A stretch of DNA of 64,000 bases. It comes from Thunnus maccoyii. Lineage: Eukaryota; Chordata; Actinopteri; Scombriformes; Scombridae. The position numbers and the translations under genes were made by a program. The first letter of the stretch is position 1, and the number at the start of each line of letters is the position of its first letter. This document shows positions 26,916 to 38,037 of this stretch, piece by piece. The DNA is taken from positions 12,045,501 to 12,109,500 of the forward strand of contig NC_056551.1 in NCBI RefSeq assembly GCF_910596095.1. The letters are read 5' to 3'. The notes beneath the pieces are model-generated. The model made no database searches and was not told the DNA's origin. It saw nothing but the letters and a program-made list of their open reading frames with translations.

Positions 26916-26921
26916 TTTATT
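26916..26921 (-). terminator. Candidate poly(A) signal of noc4l
   Basis: On the minus strand an AATAAA hexamer lies about 200 nt past the noc4l stop codon. It is the first canonical hexamer I saw downstream, and would give a short 3' UTR of about 0.22 kb. The cleavage site was not determined. Confidence 0.55.
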
Positions 26922-27118
26922 GATGTACAACAGTCACACACCAGAGACATGACAGACAGACAAGAGTTTCTGTTGTTGCTGGTCTCAAAAAGGCATTTAT
27001 ATTTTTTTTTTTCCTGAAGTCTGTCCACATGCCAAGTTCAGGCCAAGTTGCTGTAAACCCCTGACAGACGAACTGGTCCCAGACACCGATACCACCTCTG
27101 CAAATGCATTCCCTTGTT

Positions 27119-30100
27119 TTAATCCAGACAGAAGTGCTGTCCCAACACATCTCCCCCTACTTTTAGCAGCTGTGTGGCAGTTTCAAACTCCAGCGGGATG
27201 CTCTTGTTCTGGGTCTGCTTCAGGTCTCTCTCCATCAGCTGAGGACAGGACACAAAAACATTCATCATGCTACTCAGATAGTTATGGGGATTAGGTTGGC
27301 TAAGTGTTGTTGCTTTTATTATTTTTTTTTTTTTAAACACACAGACAATGAGAGTCAAGAAGTGACACATCACCTCATATGTTGTTGTCTCCAGCACCTC
27401 ACTGATGTCATCTTCTTGTTCTGACAGGGGTGTGTTGATCAACATAGCTGCTTTGGACACATCTGGATGGTAATGCTTCTGCAGCGTCTGCAGGAAAGGA
27501 GAAGAATGTACACTTTGAAAAAAATAATAATGATTAAATTCTCAAATCAAATTAAATAAGACTCCTTAGCATATATGGCATCTCTTAATCTTGTTGTCCA
27601 ATCAACATGAGAAACATGTTGGGTGACACAAGTCATAGCTCACTTGTAGTCAGTGTGGATGGAAGGATGATTCATTTGTGAATTCAAAGCCTCACATACA
27701 CACCTTAATTTCCCACAAGCTGCTCTCTAAGGCACGGCAGTGAGCAGGATCCTCTTCATCCATTCGATACGGGTCCTCCAAAGGCTCTGTCATTGTGAAC
27801 ACAAACACATACTGTATGTTCAAAGATGCTTCTTTGGATTTATGAAATCAATTTTTACTTTTTTCCTACACAAATTTGTTTTAACTTTCATCATTTCATC
27901 CCTATTCAGAAGATTGTAGGCACACTGCAGTGAAACTGGACTGGGCATGCAAACCCCTGACGTTGTGAACGGTTATAAACTGATGCAACTGCAAATGTTG
28001 AGAAATTCCAAACATCAAAAGAAGACCGACTTTAACTTACCATCTTCTGTGGTGGGCTTGTGAATAAGGACTCTGCAGGATGGATGGCGACGGATCAGGT
28101 TGTAGATGAAGGGCAGCACTATGAGGAGAGCTGTAGGCGGTGCAGTGAGAGCCAAACGAGCCAAGCGTTTGGCAAACGCAGCCACTAGATACACTGGTAA
28201 GTGACTGGAAGTGAGCACAAACACGGCACATGTTACTAATGCTTTTTGAGTTTTTATGATTATTATCTGAATAGTGGGAAACAAATGATTAGGTTGTTCA
28301 ACAGTTTACAAATCCTAAACACACTGTGTTTGAATCACGATTGTGGCTACTAACATTGTAGCCAACAGTACCACTGTGCAACACTCTCAACCTCCCACCA
28401 GTGGCCGGCAATGAAAGGGTGTGGTTTGTAATAGTGAATTCAGCTGTGAACCTTTAAGAAAGCATGAATGGTCTCACCTGGAGCTAAGAAAGAGGTTGGC
28501 TAAGTGGAAAAAGCGTGCTCTGTACTTCACATGGAAAACAGAGGGCTCAAGCAGATTATACAGCTTCTTGTAGAAATCAGGATAATCTCTGCAGAAACAC
28601 ACACAAACAGAGCATACAGTATATATGTCATTCAAAAATATCTCCGTCTACCATTGTCATTTATAGATTCATAATGGACTCTCATTTTGTGTCCTAATTA
28701 CTTCTACATATCATAGTAATGAATATGGCTTTTTAAAATGGCCAAATTATTTGATTTTGCATATAATACTCACAGGTTGTGTTGATGTATGAGGACAAAA
28801 AGCCCATTGAGGGCCAGCAGGCTGATTGCCCCACCTGTTAAATGAAAACATGACAAAATGTCATATCATGATTACAATCACTCTATTAAAAAATACAGTA
28901 GAACATCCCATAGACCAGGTGTGAAAAATGCCACTTTGGCGAAGTTGACATCAACTTTGAAGAAGTCATATGTACGACTTACCAACTTCATAGGCAGCAG
29001 TCAAGAAGTCGATCATCAGTGTGGGTTTGCTCATGTGGGGCAAAATGGAGTCATGGAGGATTACCAAGACCTTTTTATACATGTTGCTTGGCAACTACAA
29101 CAGAGAGATGAGAAATTAATGAGAGTCTTGACAGCACAGTGTCATAGATGTGGGGAGACAAAATATTGGAAATCTGTTAAGAAAGATTTAGAATACTTTA
29201 TATTCAGGTATGTTTGTGCAATCACAAATTGTACGCTACCTTATACTTGAGAAAGCCGAGCCACATCCTCTCAAAGACACGCTTGTGTTCCTGTGATGAG
29301 GGACAACATGAAACTCTTATTCAAGAAACATTTACATCGCCGGCACTAATGTGAGGTTGCGATTAAAAAGATTCTACTTACACCCAGTTTTGCAGCTTTC
29401 CAGTCCTCATGCTTAGCTGGGGAAAATATTTAATTGCTTTAATGATGTACAGAAACAGAAACCTATGTGCAGGAAACAAAAAAATACCTTTTTTCCCCCC
29501 AAAGCAATGTTTCAGATACTGTATTAATTACAACATCTTCAAAAAGCAGGTCTCACCTTCCTGTTTGACCATAAAGTTGGTGAGCTCTGACTCCTGGCTC
29601 GGCACACTGATGTTGGACATGAGGGTGAACACATTGTTCTGATATATGGGTGCCACCGCCTGAGAGGAACAAGATAAGCTAACATTATTCAGCCCACTCG
29701 ATTATTATTTACTCAACTGTACACAATGAAAGCAATAAATTAGAACAGCTACAGCTAAGCAGAGTTCTCCTACCCCTTTGTTTTTGTCCATGACTTGGCC
29801 CACATTCTCACGGATGGAGCTCATGACGTAATAGCGTACATCCTCCATCTCAAGGAACTCCTGGAACCTGGAGATCAGCAAGGAGTTGTCTGTAGTTCTG
29901 GACAGCAGTCTGTCCACCACCGCCTGACCATGAAATACACAGAAATATCAGTAACAGTTGATATTTTAAAAACTGCTTTGTTTCTTGTCTTGGCTAATAG
30001 CTTGAAAAAATGATGGAAGTCCCACAACCTGTACAGATAAATTAGATTATTATTTATTACTGCAAATGGTGAGGTTGCATGACACAAAATCCTACCTGGA

Positions 30101-31923
30101 TGAGTTCCCTCGGGAAGCTGTAGTGTTCACTCCAGTCCAAGTCCTCGAGGGGATGCTGTCCTTCCACTGCAGCAAACTTCATCAGGCAACACAGGGCACT
30201 CTCCTGTATTTGGAAAGTTATTATTATTTTTAAAAAAAAGTCAACCTAGTTTACTTCCCCTTGTCCCCCAACATTTTTTTAACTGAAAAACCTGTAAGAT
30301 AACAACTAAATGCTGAGTGGCATCAGTGGACCTGAGCTGGTGTGACATTGAACAAGTTACGACATAATTAGCATTAGAAATTTGTTTCATGGCTTTCAGA
30401 TATAATAATGAACCAGATTACTAGGGCTGTAACTAACAGTTATTTTTTATTATCGATCAATCTGCTGATTATTTTCACGATAAATCGAAAAATCATTTGG
30501 TCAACAGAAATTTGGAAAATGGTGAAAAATACCTATCACAACATCCAGGTGTGTCCTCAAATATCTTATTTTGTCCAACCAACAATACAAAAACCCCAAA
30601 ATGTTAAATTTACAGTTTTGTAAGACAAAGAAAACTCATAAAATTTAAAAATTCAACATTTTAGAGCCTTGAAGCAGGGAATGTTTGACATTTTTGCTTG
30701 AAAAATTACTTAAACAATTCATCGATTATCAAAATAGTTGCTGATTAATTTTCTGTCTATCAGCTAATCAATTGATTGACTAATCGCTGCAGCTCTACAG
30801 ATTACAGACAATTGTGAATTTATCAGGGCCGAAGAGAACTATGTGAAGATGCTGTTGACTCAAAGATATTGGTAGGTGCCAAGGATGTTGTAATACAGTA
30901 TATAGCTGTACCATTGCATGTTGCAGAAGCACCTGTGTGGAATACCAGCGTACCTGATCATATCTGCTATACGCGTGTGCAACATCAGCTTTCAATCAAC
31001 TCACCTTGACTCCATGAAGTTCATGGCTGAGGTGTTCAAGCAGCATCTCCACACAGCTGTTGTAACGGTGTCGCATGAAAATTCTATACTTCTCCTCAGC
31101 ACTATACCCACCTGAACAAGAAAACAGACACAAAAAAAGACGGATGAGAAAAATAAGAAGGATGAGAGTTTGCAACCAGTTTGTCTGATGTTCCACCCGG
31201 GGAGACCCAAGAGAATAAAAATAAAATACTAAAAAAGATTACTATACATTGTGCAGTGTGAAATATGATTTAAAAAAATTATAAAAGTATAATTATTATT
31301 ATTATTATTATTATTACATGGTGTGCACTGTGCAATACAAACATTGTTATTATTACAATGATAATTATTATATTATGACAGGGAATTAAATTCACATTTT
31401 CAGCTCAATTTTCATTTGATATCCCATCAGTCTCACAGGTTGTAGGTACAGCAGTGATACTATGGAACAACCAGGGTTCATTATAATGGATTATCTGCTG
31501 GTTTATACTCACCACTCAACGCCTCTTCCTCTCCGGGCAATTTTCCCATAAACAGGTCTTTTCTCTCCAACAAGGCGCTGAACAATTTGCTACACGCACT
31601 GACGGCACTGATAACATCCTTCTCCTTTTCTGACTGCAAAAACAAACACGGGGAATACAAGCACATGCATAGTGAGGTATCCTAAAGAAAGACAGCTTGC
31701 TTGGTAATCATACAGCTAGTTCACCAGCATGTTTTCACTCAAACTAAGAAATATAGTTGTGTATGTTTACCTGAAGGAACTCAAGGATGTCAAAAACGTC
31801 GTTGGCATGTTTCCTGCTCTCAAGTATACTCTCGACTTTGCTGTTTAGGTTGATTTTAGCTGTTTTTACACTTTCTTCTGTTGTTTTTCCAGAACTCACG
31901 TTGCGTTTTTTGGCCGGCGCCAT
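27119..31923 (-). CDS. noc4l: NOC4L, nucleolar complex protein 4 homologue (15 coding exons, complete)
   Basis: Spliced minus-strand gene. Coding exons in order: 31771-31923, 31513-31633, 31005-31111, 30096-30203, 29774-29923, 29557-29659, 29382-29416, 29240-29290, 28983-29094, 28774-28834, 28478-28588, 28041-28204, 27704-27786, 27374-27487, 27119-27238. All junctions are GT-AG and the frame closes at 531 codons including TAA. The predicted protein has 530 residues; I remember human NOC4L as about 516. It starts MAPAKKRN, a basic N terminus that suits a nucleolar protein. The most conserved stretch (residues about 290-430, exons 9-12) contains YLVAAFAKRLARLALTAPP and belongs to the CBF/Mak21-type domain. 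In yeast, Noc4 pairs with Nop14 in the small-subunit processome and is needed for 40S assembly and export; the same role is inferred here. Exon 7 is only 35 nt. The exon 3/4 intron carries a 376-bp hAT-type MITE. The next gene upstream, pus1, is on the same strand, with about 1.3 kb between the two coding regions. Confidence 0.95.
30422..30797 (+). mobile_element. hAT-type MITE with intact 8-bp target duplication, in a noc4l intron
   Basis: The 376-bp element runs from TAGGGCTGTAAC to GCTGCAGCTCTA. Its ends are imperfect inverted repeats, and it is flanked on both sides by the identical 8-mer CAGATTAC (30414-30421 and 30798-30805). An 8-bp duplication is the hallmark of hAT-superfamily insertion. 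It has no transposase, so it was mobilised in trans. It sits in the intron between noc4l exons 3 and 4. Confidence 0.85.
31290..31316 (+). repeat. (ATT)n microsatellite in noc4l intron 2
   Basis: About nine ATT units between noc4l exons 2 and 3. Confidence 0.85.
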
Positions 31924-33015
31924 GTTTAGAGTGATGTTGCGTTCTCAGTCACATCTCAAGAATACGAAAAGGACGAACACTACAAAAATCACAGACAACC
32001 TAAAATTGTTCATGAATTTAGAATCATAATTAGTAATATATATACTGTATAACTGTTGCTGTACAAGGGTGTATATGATATGATGTGGTTTGCTTTTAAT
32101 TATGTTTCACTGGCACACGGTAATCATAGTTGAGAAGTGGGAGCTCTAGTTTACTGTAAATCAAAAGGTTCCTGAATGCAGTACTGGTCCCAAACTCTTA
32201 TCTCGCCTCCTAGTGATCGGAGGGTGAAGTTTCAGCTCGTAAATTATCACAGGTGATAAATGAAATTAACATTGAGTTCCTCTCAATTTTCTGTTGATAC
32301 ATTACTTACAAACCAAAACATTCTTTTTTTGAAGTAATCAATACCTGTAGCATATAATGAAACAGATTCTAACCTTTTATTCAAATCGTAAAACACAACT
32401 GCTTCATTAGCTGTTATAAAAGCTTAAATGTTGATTTTTCTAGTTAGACCTGATTCTTCAAAGTTACTTGAGTGGGTTTGCGTCAGACGTATTTGAGGGG
32501 ATTTGTGAGGAATCTTATTGACAAATATCATTGTCAACAAAGCACATGAACTAGTGATAAAATTTTGAAGATTGACAAACGCTTGTTCATTTATGTCTTA
32601 AATTATATCAGCTATTGCTATATTTAAATTATATCAGCTATTGCTATATTTGTCCCCAAACTCTTACAATGGAGTCATGCTGGGGTGCAATTACTTAACA
32701 ACTAGACAACAAGAAGAAGGACAAAAAGAATACAGGGACCAGTTACTCTTTCGCATGGAAAATTTCAATTGACACAGACTAGAAAAAAATCCAAACATAT
32801 GCTTAAGAATCACCTAACAAGACAAAGACTAAAACAGCCAAACTATCAGACTGCAGCAGCATCTGTAAGTTTACTTGCCTATCTAAACTTTTGTTTTAGT
32901 ACAAAAAACAATCATCATCAAACAAACCAGACAGACTTCCACATTTGTTGCAGGGTGAAATTAGCACAGAGAAACTCAACCAGACTATTAGTGTAAAATA
33001 ATGAACAGAAAGGCT
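31924..33015. other. Spacer between the noc4l start and the pus1 3' end
   Basis: About 1.1 kb of AT-rich DNA with the 26-bp tandem duplication at 32600-32651. The noc4l promoter must lie in the first few hundred bases. No TATA box or CpG island is evident. Confidence 0.5.
32600..32651 (+). repeat. Perfect 26-bp tandem duplication (2 copies)
   Basis: The unit AAATTATATCAGCTATTGCT plus ATATTT occurs twice back to back with no mismatch, in the noc4l-pus1 spacer. The identity suggests a recent duplication. Confidence 0.85.
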
Positions 33016-33021
33016 TTTATT
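33016..33021 (-). terminator. Candidate poly(A) signal of pus1
   Basis: A minus-strand AATAAA hexamer lies about 170 nt beyond the pus1 stop codon at 33192, within AT-rich DNA. It is the first canonical hexamer noted downstream. The intergenic DNA up to noc4l contains no other gene I can see. Confidence 0.5.
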
Positions 33022-33191
33022 ATTTTGTTATTTGTATTTAATAACATATACATAAGAGAAACAATTGAATCCAAATAAGAAAATGTCAATCTTGAAAGAT
33101 TAACTTCCAGACCCAAAAAGAAAGACAATTCCTGGCAAAAGAAAGACAGTTTTGATGAGAAAATGCCTCTTCTTTCAGCAGACAGGGTGAC

Positions 33192-35294
33192 CTAATCAGA
33201 GTCATTTCCTTCATCTGCATTGTCCTGGGGAGATAAAAAGAGGGCAACAATGAATAAGAATACATTTTTAAAAAATCAGTGTTTCATATAGATTGTGTTA
33301 TTCTAGTATGACTTCCCAGATACCTGTTTCTGGTCCTTATCATCGAGTGTTTTAGCAGATGTGGCTTGAAAGTCATGGATTGGGAGTGTGGACATCCAGC
33401 TGATCATGGAGCCCTCCTGACACTCTGTCTCAACAATGGTGGGGTAGATTTGAGCCTCCTTGAAGGCCTTGATCCTCTCCTCTTCACTATCCCATTCCAG
33501 GACCTCGTGCAGCCCGTCCCCTCCGAAGCGTTTGTTGTACCTGTCAAAGTGAACCCTTTCCAGGACCAACCCAAGTCCCGGAGCTTTGGGTACATCCACC
33601 TTCTCTTGTCCCCAGCTGCGCTCCATCACTTCTTCATTTGCGTAGCCCTTGATCACCGCAATCACCAGGCCGATCATCTTGCGGATTTGGTGCAGCATGA
33701 AGCTCTGGCCTCGCACGGTGATCACTGCAAACTCAGTATCGCTGCGGATAAAAGGCTCTCCACAGGACATCTCTGTGATGTAACGGCGGGCACTGGGGTC
33801 ACTTGGAGCCTTCTGAGAGGTGAAGTTGTGGAAGTTATGGGTGCCTTTGTAGAGAGCGAACAAACGGTTGACCTTTTGAAGTGTCTCTGGCTCCAGGCGA
33901 AAGGCTGATATATTCCCAGTATCATAGTCTTTTGGGGAAAAGGCCACTGTTGGAAGCATGTAGGAGTATGTACGAGCATCACAGTTGTTTTTGGAATTGA
34001 AACCCTGAGTCACTCGTTTTAGACCTGCGGGCGCAAGAGTAACACATTAATTCCTGAATACCAAGACCCTTCTCGTTCTCTGGCCAGCTCAATAAAACTG
34101 GATTATGAGAAACAGCAAGTGTCAACATCAGTGTAACTTAAATTTTAGGCAGCTTCTCTCCAGATATTTGGGACCAACTTCTCACCTAGCACTCTGATCT
34201 GCTGTGGCAGATGCTCGTTGATTTTTTCAATGATGTCTTCAATCAAGCGCACCTTTAGAGACACCACTTGGCCAGCTGCAGACACACCCTGATCAAATTC
34301 AAATAAACAAACACCAACACAGTTTGTTATAATGACATGCCAGTAATAATGATGTGCTAACTCCTATCTGTGTCTTATTAAAATATGATAACAGTTAACA
34401 CCCATTAAACTGACAACATACAATGGTGCAGAGATACATTACACTGAAAACCGGTTGGAAATACAAACATATTTATTGTAGATAACCCTGTAAAATTAAG
34501 TCCTATTGTACTAAATGTACAAATCCATACCTTGTCTGTTCTGGCACATCTTTGGAAAGACATCTTCTTCATGTCATCGCCATGGTTTTCAGGAATGCAA
34601 CCAGATTTAATAAGTGCAGTGACCAGTTCATCTTCAATGGTCCTAAACTGAGAGGTGCCAGGATTTCTCTGAAACACAGAAAACATATCATTTAAGCACA
34701 GACATGAGAGAATACAGTTAAGTGCTTAGAACTGCGAGAGGTTTAAACCTGCTACATTATGTACTGTACCTGCATGCCGTAGTATCCCTTTCCACAGTAT
34801 GCCATGAGGAGTACCACTTTCTTCTTGGGATATTTCTTTTCATCTTCAGCATGTTCCCCTTCTGTTTTTATTCTTTTTGTGGCGTGCACTGTCTCAGCAG
34901 AGACTTCATTTTCCTCATTGGCTCTTTTCAACAGCTTGGCTGTCTGCTCATCTTTGGCTCCTTCACTCATGGTGCAAAAGAACTGATAAAGTCCACCTGT
35001 GAAGATAGCATGAATATTACGTTATTACACTTAATAATTAGATGTTATTGATAATACATAAATATTACACCGAACCTACCACCTCTGTGCTACTTGAACA
35101 TTTAGCATTTCATGTCCTTTAAGATTATTATGTGACTGACAGACGACTCAATTATATTTTGCACACATTCAAATACGATACATATTAAGACCGAGTAAAT
35201 TCACGTTGCCACAATGTTAGGTTGACTTACTGTTTATCTCTGACGTCAGTTTGTGGTTTACTAAGGCACTCAACAGCGGTCGGCTTTTAAACAT
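33192..35294 (-). CDS. pus1: PUS1, tRNA/mRNA pseudouridine synthase A (6 coding exons, complete)
   Basis: Spliced minus-strand gene. Coding exons: 35231-35294, 34770-34996, 34531-34668, 34186-34288, 33324-34024, 33192-33224. All junctions are GT-AG and the total is 422 codons including TAG. The enzyme isomerises uridine to pseudouridine in tRNAs and some mRNAs; PUS1 acts in both nucleus and mitochondria. The catalytic TruA-family motif CARTDKGVSA spans the exon 3/4 junction, with the nucleophilic aspartate at about residue 142. A Lys/Glu-rich segment precedes [18 protein letters not shown], the start of the TruA fold. The large exon 5 encodes the second half of the fold ([36 protein letters not shown]). 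The acidic C terminus DEGNDSD resembles the human tail. The start at 35294 is chosen because an in-frame TAA lies 9 nt upstream. The first 30 residues form a basic leader before a second in-frame ATG at 34970 (MSEGAK). Human PUS1 (427 residues in the long form) has the same two-start arrangement. Confidence 0.95.
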
Positions 35295-35660
35295 GTCACA
35301 TTAAATTAAGCCATTATGAAACTATCCTGCAGCTAAATGATGCAAACCGGCATATAATCTGAATTAAGGAAGCTAACACGCAGCAGCGCAGGATATTCAA
35401 GATAAAACACAACTCAAAAGAATCCGTGGAGAAATTATACAAGCTGCTGAGAACGTAAAGTAGTAAATTTAATGACTATTCATAAATACTTATAAAGCGT
35501 AAACTGGAGCTGTATCTAACTGCTAGGCAGTAGATGTGGTCACAGTCACACACACATGGCTAAAGGTTAACTTTGACCCCTGGTGGAAATATCGCGCGAC
35601 TTGTCTCGTTCTCTCGTTTGCGACGTCATAGCAATATATTTAATTAAAGAAAAACAAACA
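35295..35660 (-). promoter_or_regulatory. Probable pus1 promoter and 5' leader region
   Basis: This stretch lies just upstream of the first pus1 coding exon. It contains a CpG-bearing block near 35590-35630 with the sequence ATCGCGCGACTTG and a CRE-like GACGTCAT at about 35621-35628, unlike the AT-rich flanks. No TATA box at a convincing distance was found. The call rests on position and composition only. Confidence 0.35.
35296..35301 (-). promoter_or_regulatory. Start-stop minimal uORF ahead of the pus1 long-form ATG
   Basis: On the minus strand the bases just before the pus1 start read ATG-TGA-C-ATG. The first ATG is followed at once by a stop, and the main ATG comes one base later. If the transcript begins upstream of 35301, this start-stop element would precede the long (leader-containing) reading frame. 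Start-stop elements can stall ribosomes and lower downstream initiation. The transcription start is unknown, so its inclusion in the mRNA is inferred. Confidence 0.4.
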
Positions 35661-37311
35661 AACTAATTAAATCAGGCGCCAAGGATGTGATGCTATACTA
35701 TGAAAACAAAAACCAGAAAGTTCAACTGACTGTCAGTTTATTCATTTTACTGGGAATTTTTCACATCCATAAATCCAAGTTCTCGAGGTCTCGCTCATCG
35801 TTTGAACTTTTCATGATTGAATTTAGAGATTGTTTTGAGTCTATCCAACTTACAAACAATAAGAAAAGTGCTCATACAGTAGTGTGCTCCGAGATTTTTT
35901 TTTCAAGAAATCTGATTTTATTGCCTACCTTTTCTGTAAAAGTTATTTTTCTATCTATTTATTTATTTATTTATTTATTATTACTTTGACCCTTTGTCCT
36001 GTTACCATGTTGATTGTATCAACAAACCGAAAGTGAAGTCATGTCCTTTGTATTAGCTTTATTTCATTATGATGCCTCATTGTTTTCGTTATTGTATTAT
36101 TGTCACACACGATGCTTTCTATAAACAAAGTGAACCGGAAAAATAAAAAAAATCCATTCATTCATTCATTAAATCAAGCCGCCCTGTAGACAAGATGCAA
36201 AATTGTAATGGACTTCTTTGATTACAGTGTTGTCCCTGTTTGTCATTTAAAATAAAAATGGGCTGATAAAAAAATAAAAAATGTTTTTATTTGCTCTGTT
36301 ATGATGTCTTTAAATCTAGGCAAAGGATTAATCTAAAACTAGTTTTGTGCATGTTTGAGAATTGAACTACGGGACAAATGTATCAAAGCAAAATTCAGTT
36401 TACAAAGAATTTAGAGAAAAATCAACATGTAATTATATTTTTGTCCACTTGAGTGCAGCAAAAGTACACAAACAGAATAGTCATTCGTTGATCCAAAAAT
36501 GTTTTTACTGTACAAGATACAAATTGTTGTTTCATTTTAGGTAATATACTTTACGATCTTGTCTGACTCTCATAATAAAACCTGTATAGCTTTATTTGTG
36601 AGAAATCATCTTTGTATTTGATATTTGCAACTCTGATGGAATATTTCTCAGGTTTCTCAGGCTGCAGAGTCAGACATCAGCTGAACAAATGGGCTTGACT
36701 GCAATCATTGGCGGCAAAGGCTCAATACTCTTAGACCTTGCCTTTGCTCAAATCACCATATCATCATTATCACCTGAACTCTTCATACAGTGCAAGTAGA
36801 CATGATGATAAATGGGTTTGTTGTATAAAGCAACACATTGGTGCCTGTCTTCATAATTTTTAGACCATAAATATGTCAAACTCATTTACAGTAGCCACCC
36901 ATTACAATGTGCTGTGACTCATGAACTGTCATGTATGTGAGTACTTTAAAAGCCAAACTGTGGCAAAGAAGTTCAGCACTTCCAGAGCAGAGAGGTGTCT
37001 GTCTTACTCAAGGACCGCACAGACAATAAGGAGGGATACTTGTTGCCAAGAGGCCAAACCTTTAACCTTCTCATCCCAAGATGTCCTCAGAATGGACACT
37101 TCCACTTTTTCATAGCACCTTATAAGGTAATCAACTACTTTTCTGCTGAAAACCCAGTGCCAAACATAGGCATGCTATGGGAAAAGGGCCTCTGTTGCCT
37201 GATGTACTTAAGGATGGTTGGTAGTGTTGTTGTATTGTATTTATTGGGACCATGTGCGGTGTTAAACATAAATGTTAACATTTGATGTACTGCACCAGGG
37301 TTAGCTTATAG
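35661..37311. other. Spacer right of pus1, no gene seen
   Basis: AT-rich, with TTTA and CATT simple repeats near 35960 and 36160. Open frames are short and without recognisable features. Confidence 0.5.
35955..35980 (+). repeat. (TTTA)n microsatellite
   Basis: About six TTTA units in the spacer between pus1 and the retrotransposon-rich block. Confidence 0.8.
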
Positions 37312-38037
37312 CTCATTTTAATCTGCAGTCCCTCAGGCAGGTCACAATTAAAACATATAACAACACAATAACAAACAGGACAAAGCAAAAAACACACAGG
37401 ACACATAATACAAAATACAAAGCTACACACAATAGCACATTACACACACCCACACTGTCAACAAAAAAATAATCATTTAAACCTGTCAAAGTAAAAGCAA
37501 GATTATTTGACTTCATGAGAAGACCATGAGATGAAATTTAGAGTCAGTGGTTACAGAGCTGAGTAGTTTTTAGAAGATTTTCTTTAATTTGGTTTTGAAC
37601 GTACTGATGGAACTGCAGCTCTTCATATCATCAGGTAGGACATTCCACTGAGTTGTGGCTTTCACAGTAAAAGCTGATTGCCCAAATGCAGTGCAACAAA
37701 ATGGTATGGTACAGTCTTGTATAGAGGATATTCTGGAGGATCTAATAGAACTTACTGAGTGAGTGTACACAAAGTCACGTAGTGGAGTAAGGGCCAAACC
37801 ATTTAAAATTTTATAAACTACGCACACATTTGAGAATAATCTAAAATTCTCAAAACTCAGTAAATTGTATTTGTCCAGTACCCTACAGTGATGGAAATGC
37901 ATTAGCTTTTCGTCCAGAGTTTTTAGAGTTTGTTTGTATAAGGACTGAAAAGGTCTTATGGCTGAGTGGGAAGGATGGACCAGCAAGCAAGCGCTGATTT
38001 TTGCAGAATAAAAAAAAAAGTATTTAACTGGCCACAA
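37312..38037 (-). mobile_element. Non-LTR retrotransposon fragment, C-terminal end of reverse-transcriptase ORF
   Basis: A minus-strand open frame at 37570-38037 encodes FSNVCVVYKILNGLALTPLR and FCCTAFGQSAFTVKATTQWN, followed by LPDDMKSC. This is the conserved tail found after the RT domain in many fish LINEs. It is 5'-truncated; the 3' part after the stop (37312-37569) looks like its 3' UTR. Confidence 0.7.

Noticed and set aside
33366..33908. Plus-strand 180-codon open frame
   Set aside because: It is the antisense shadow of the large pus1 exon 5.
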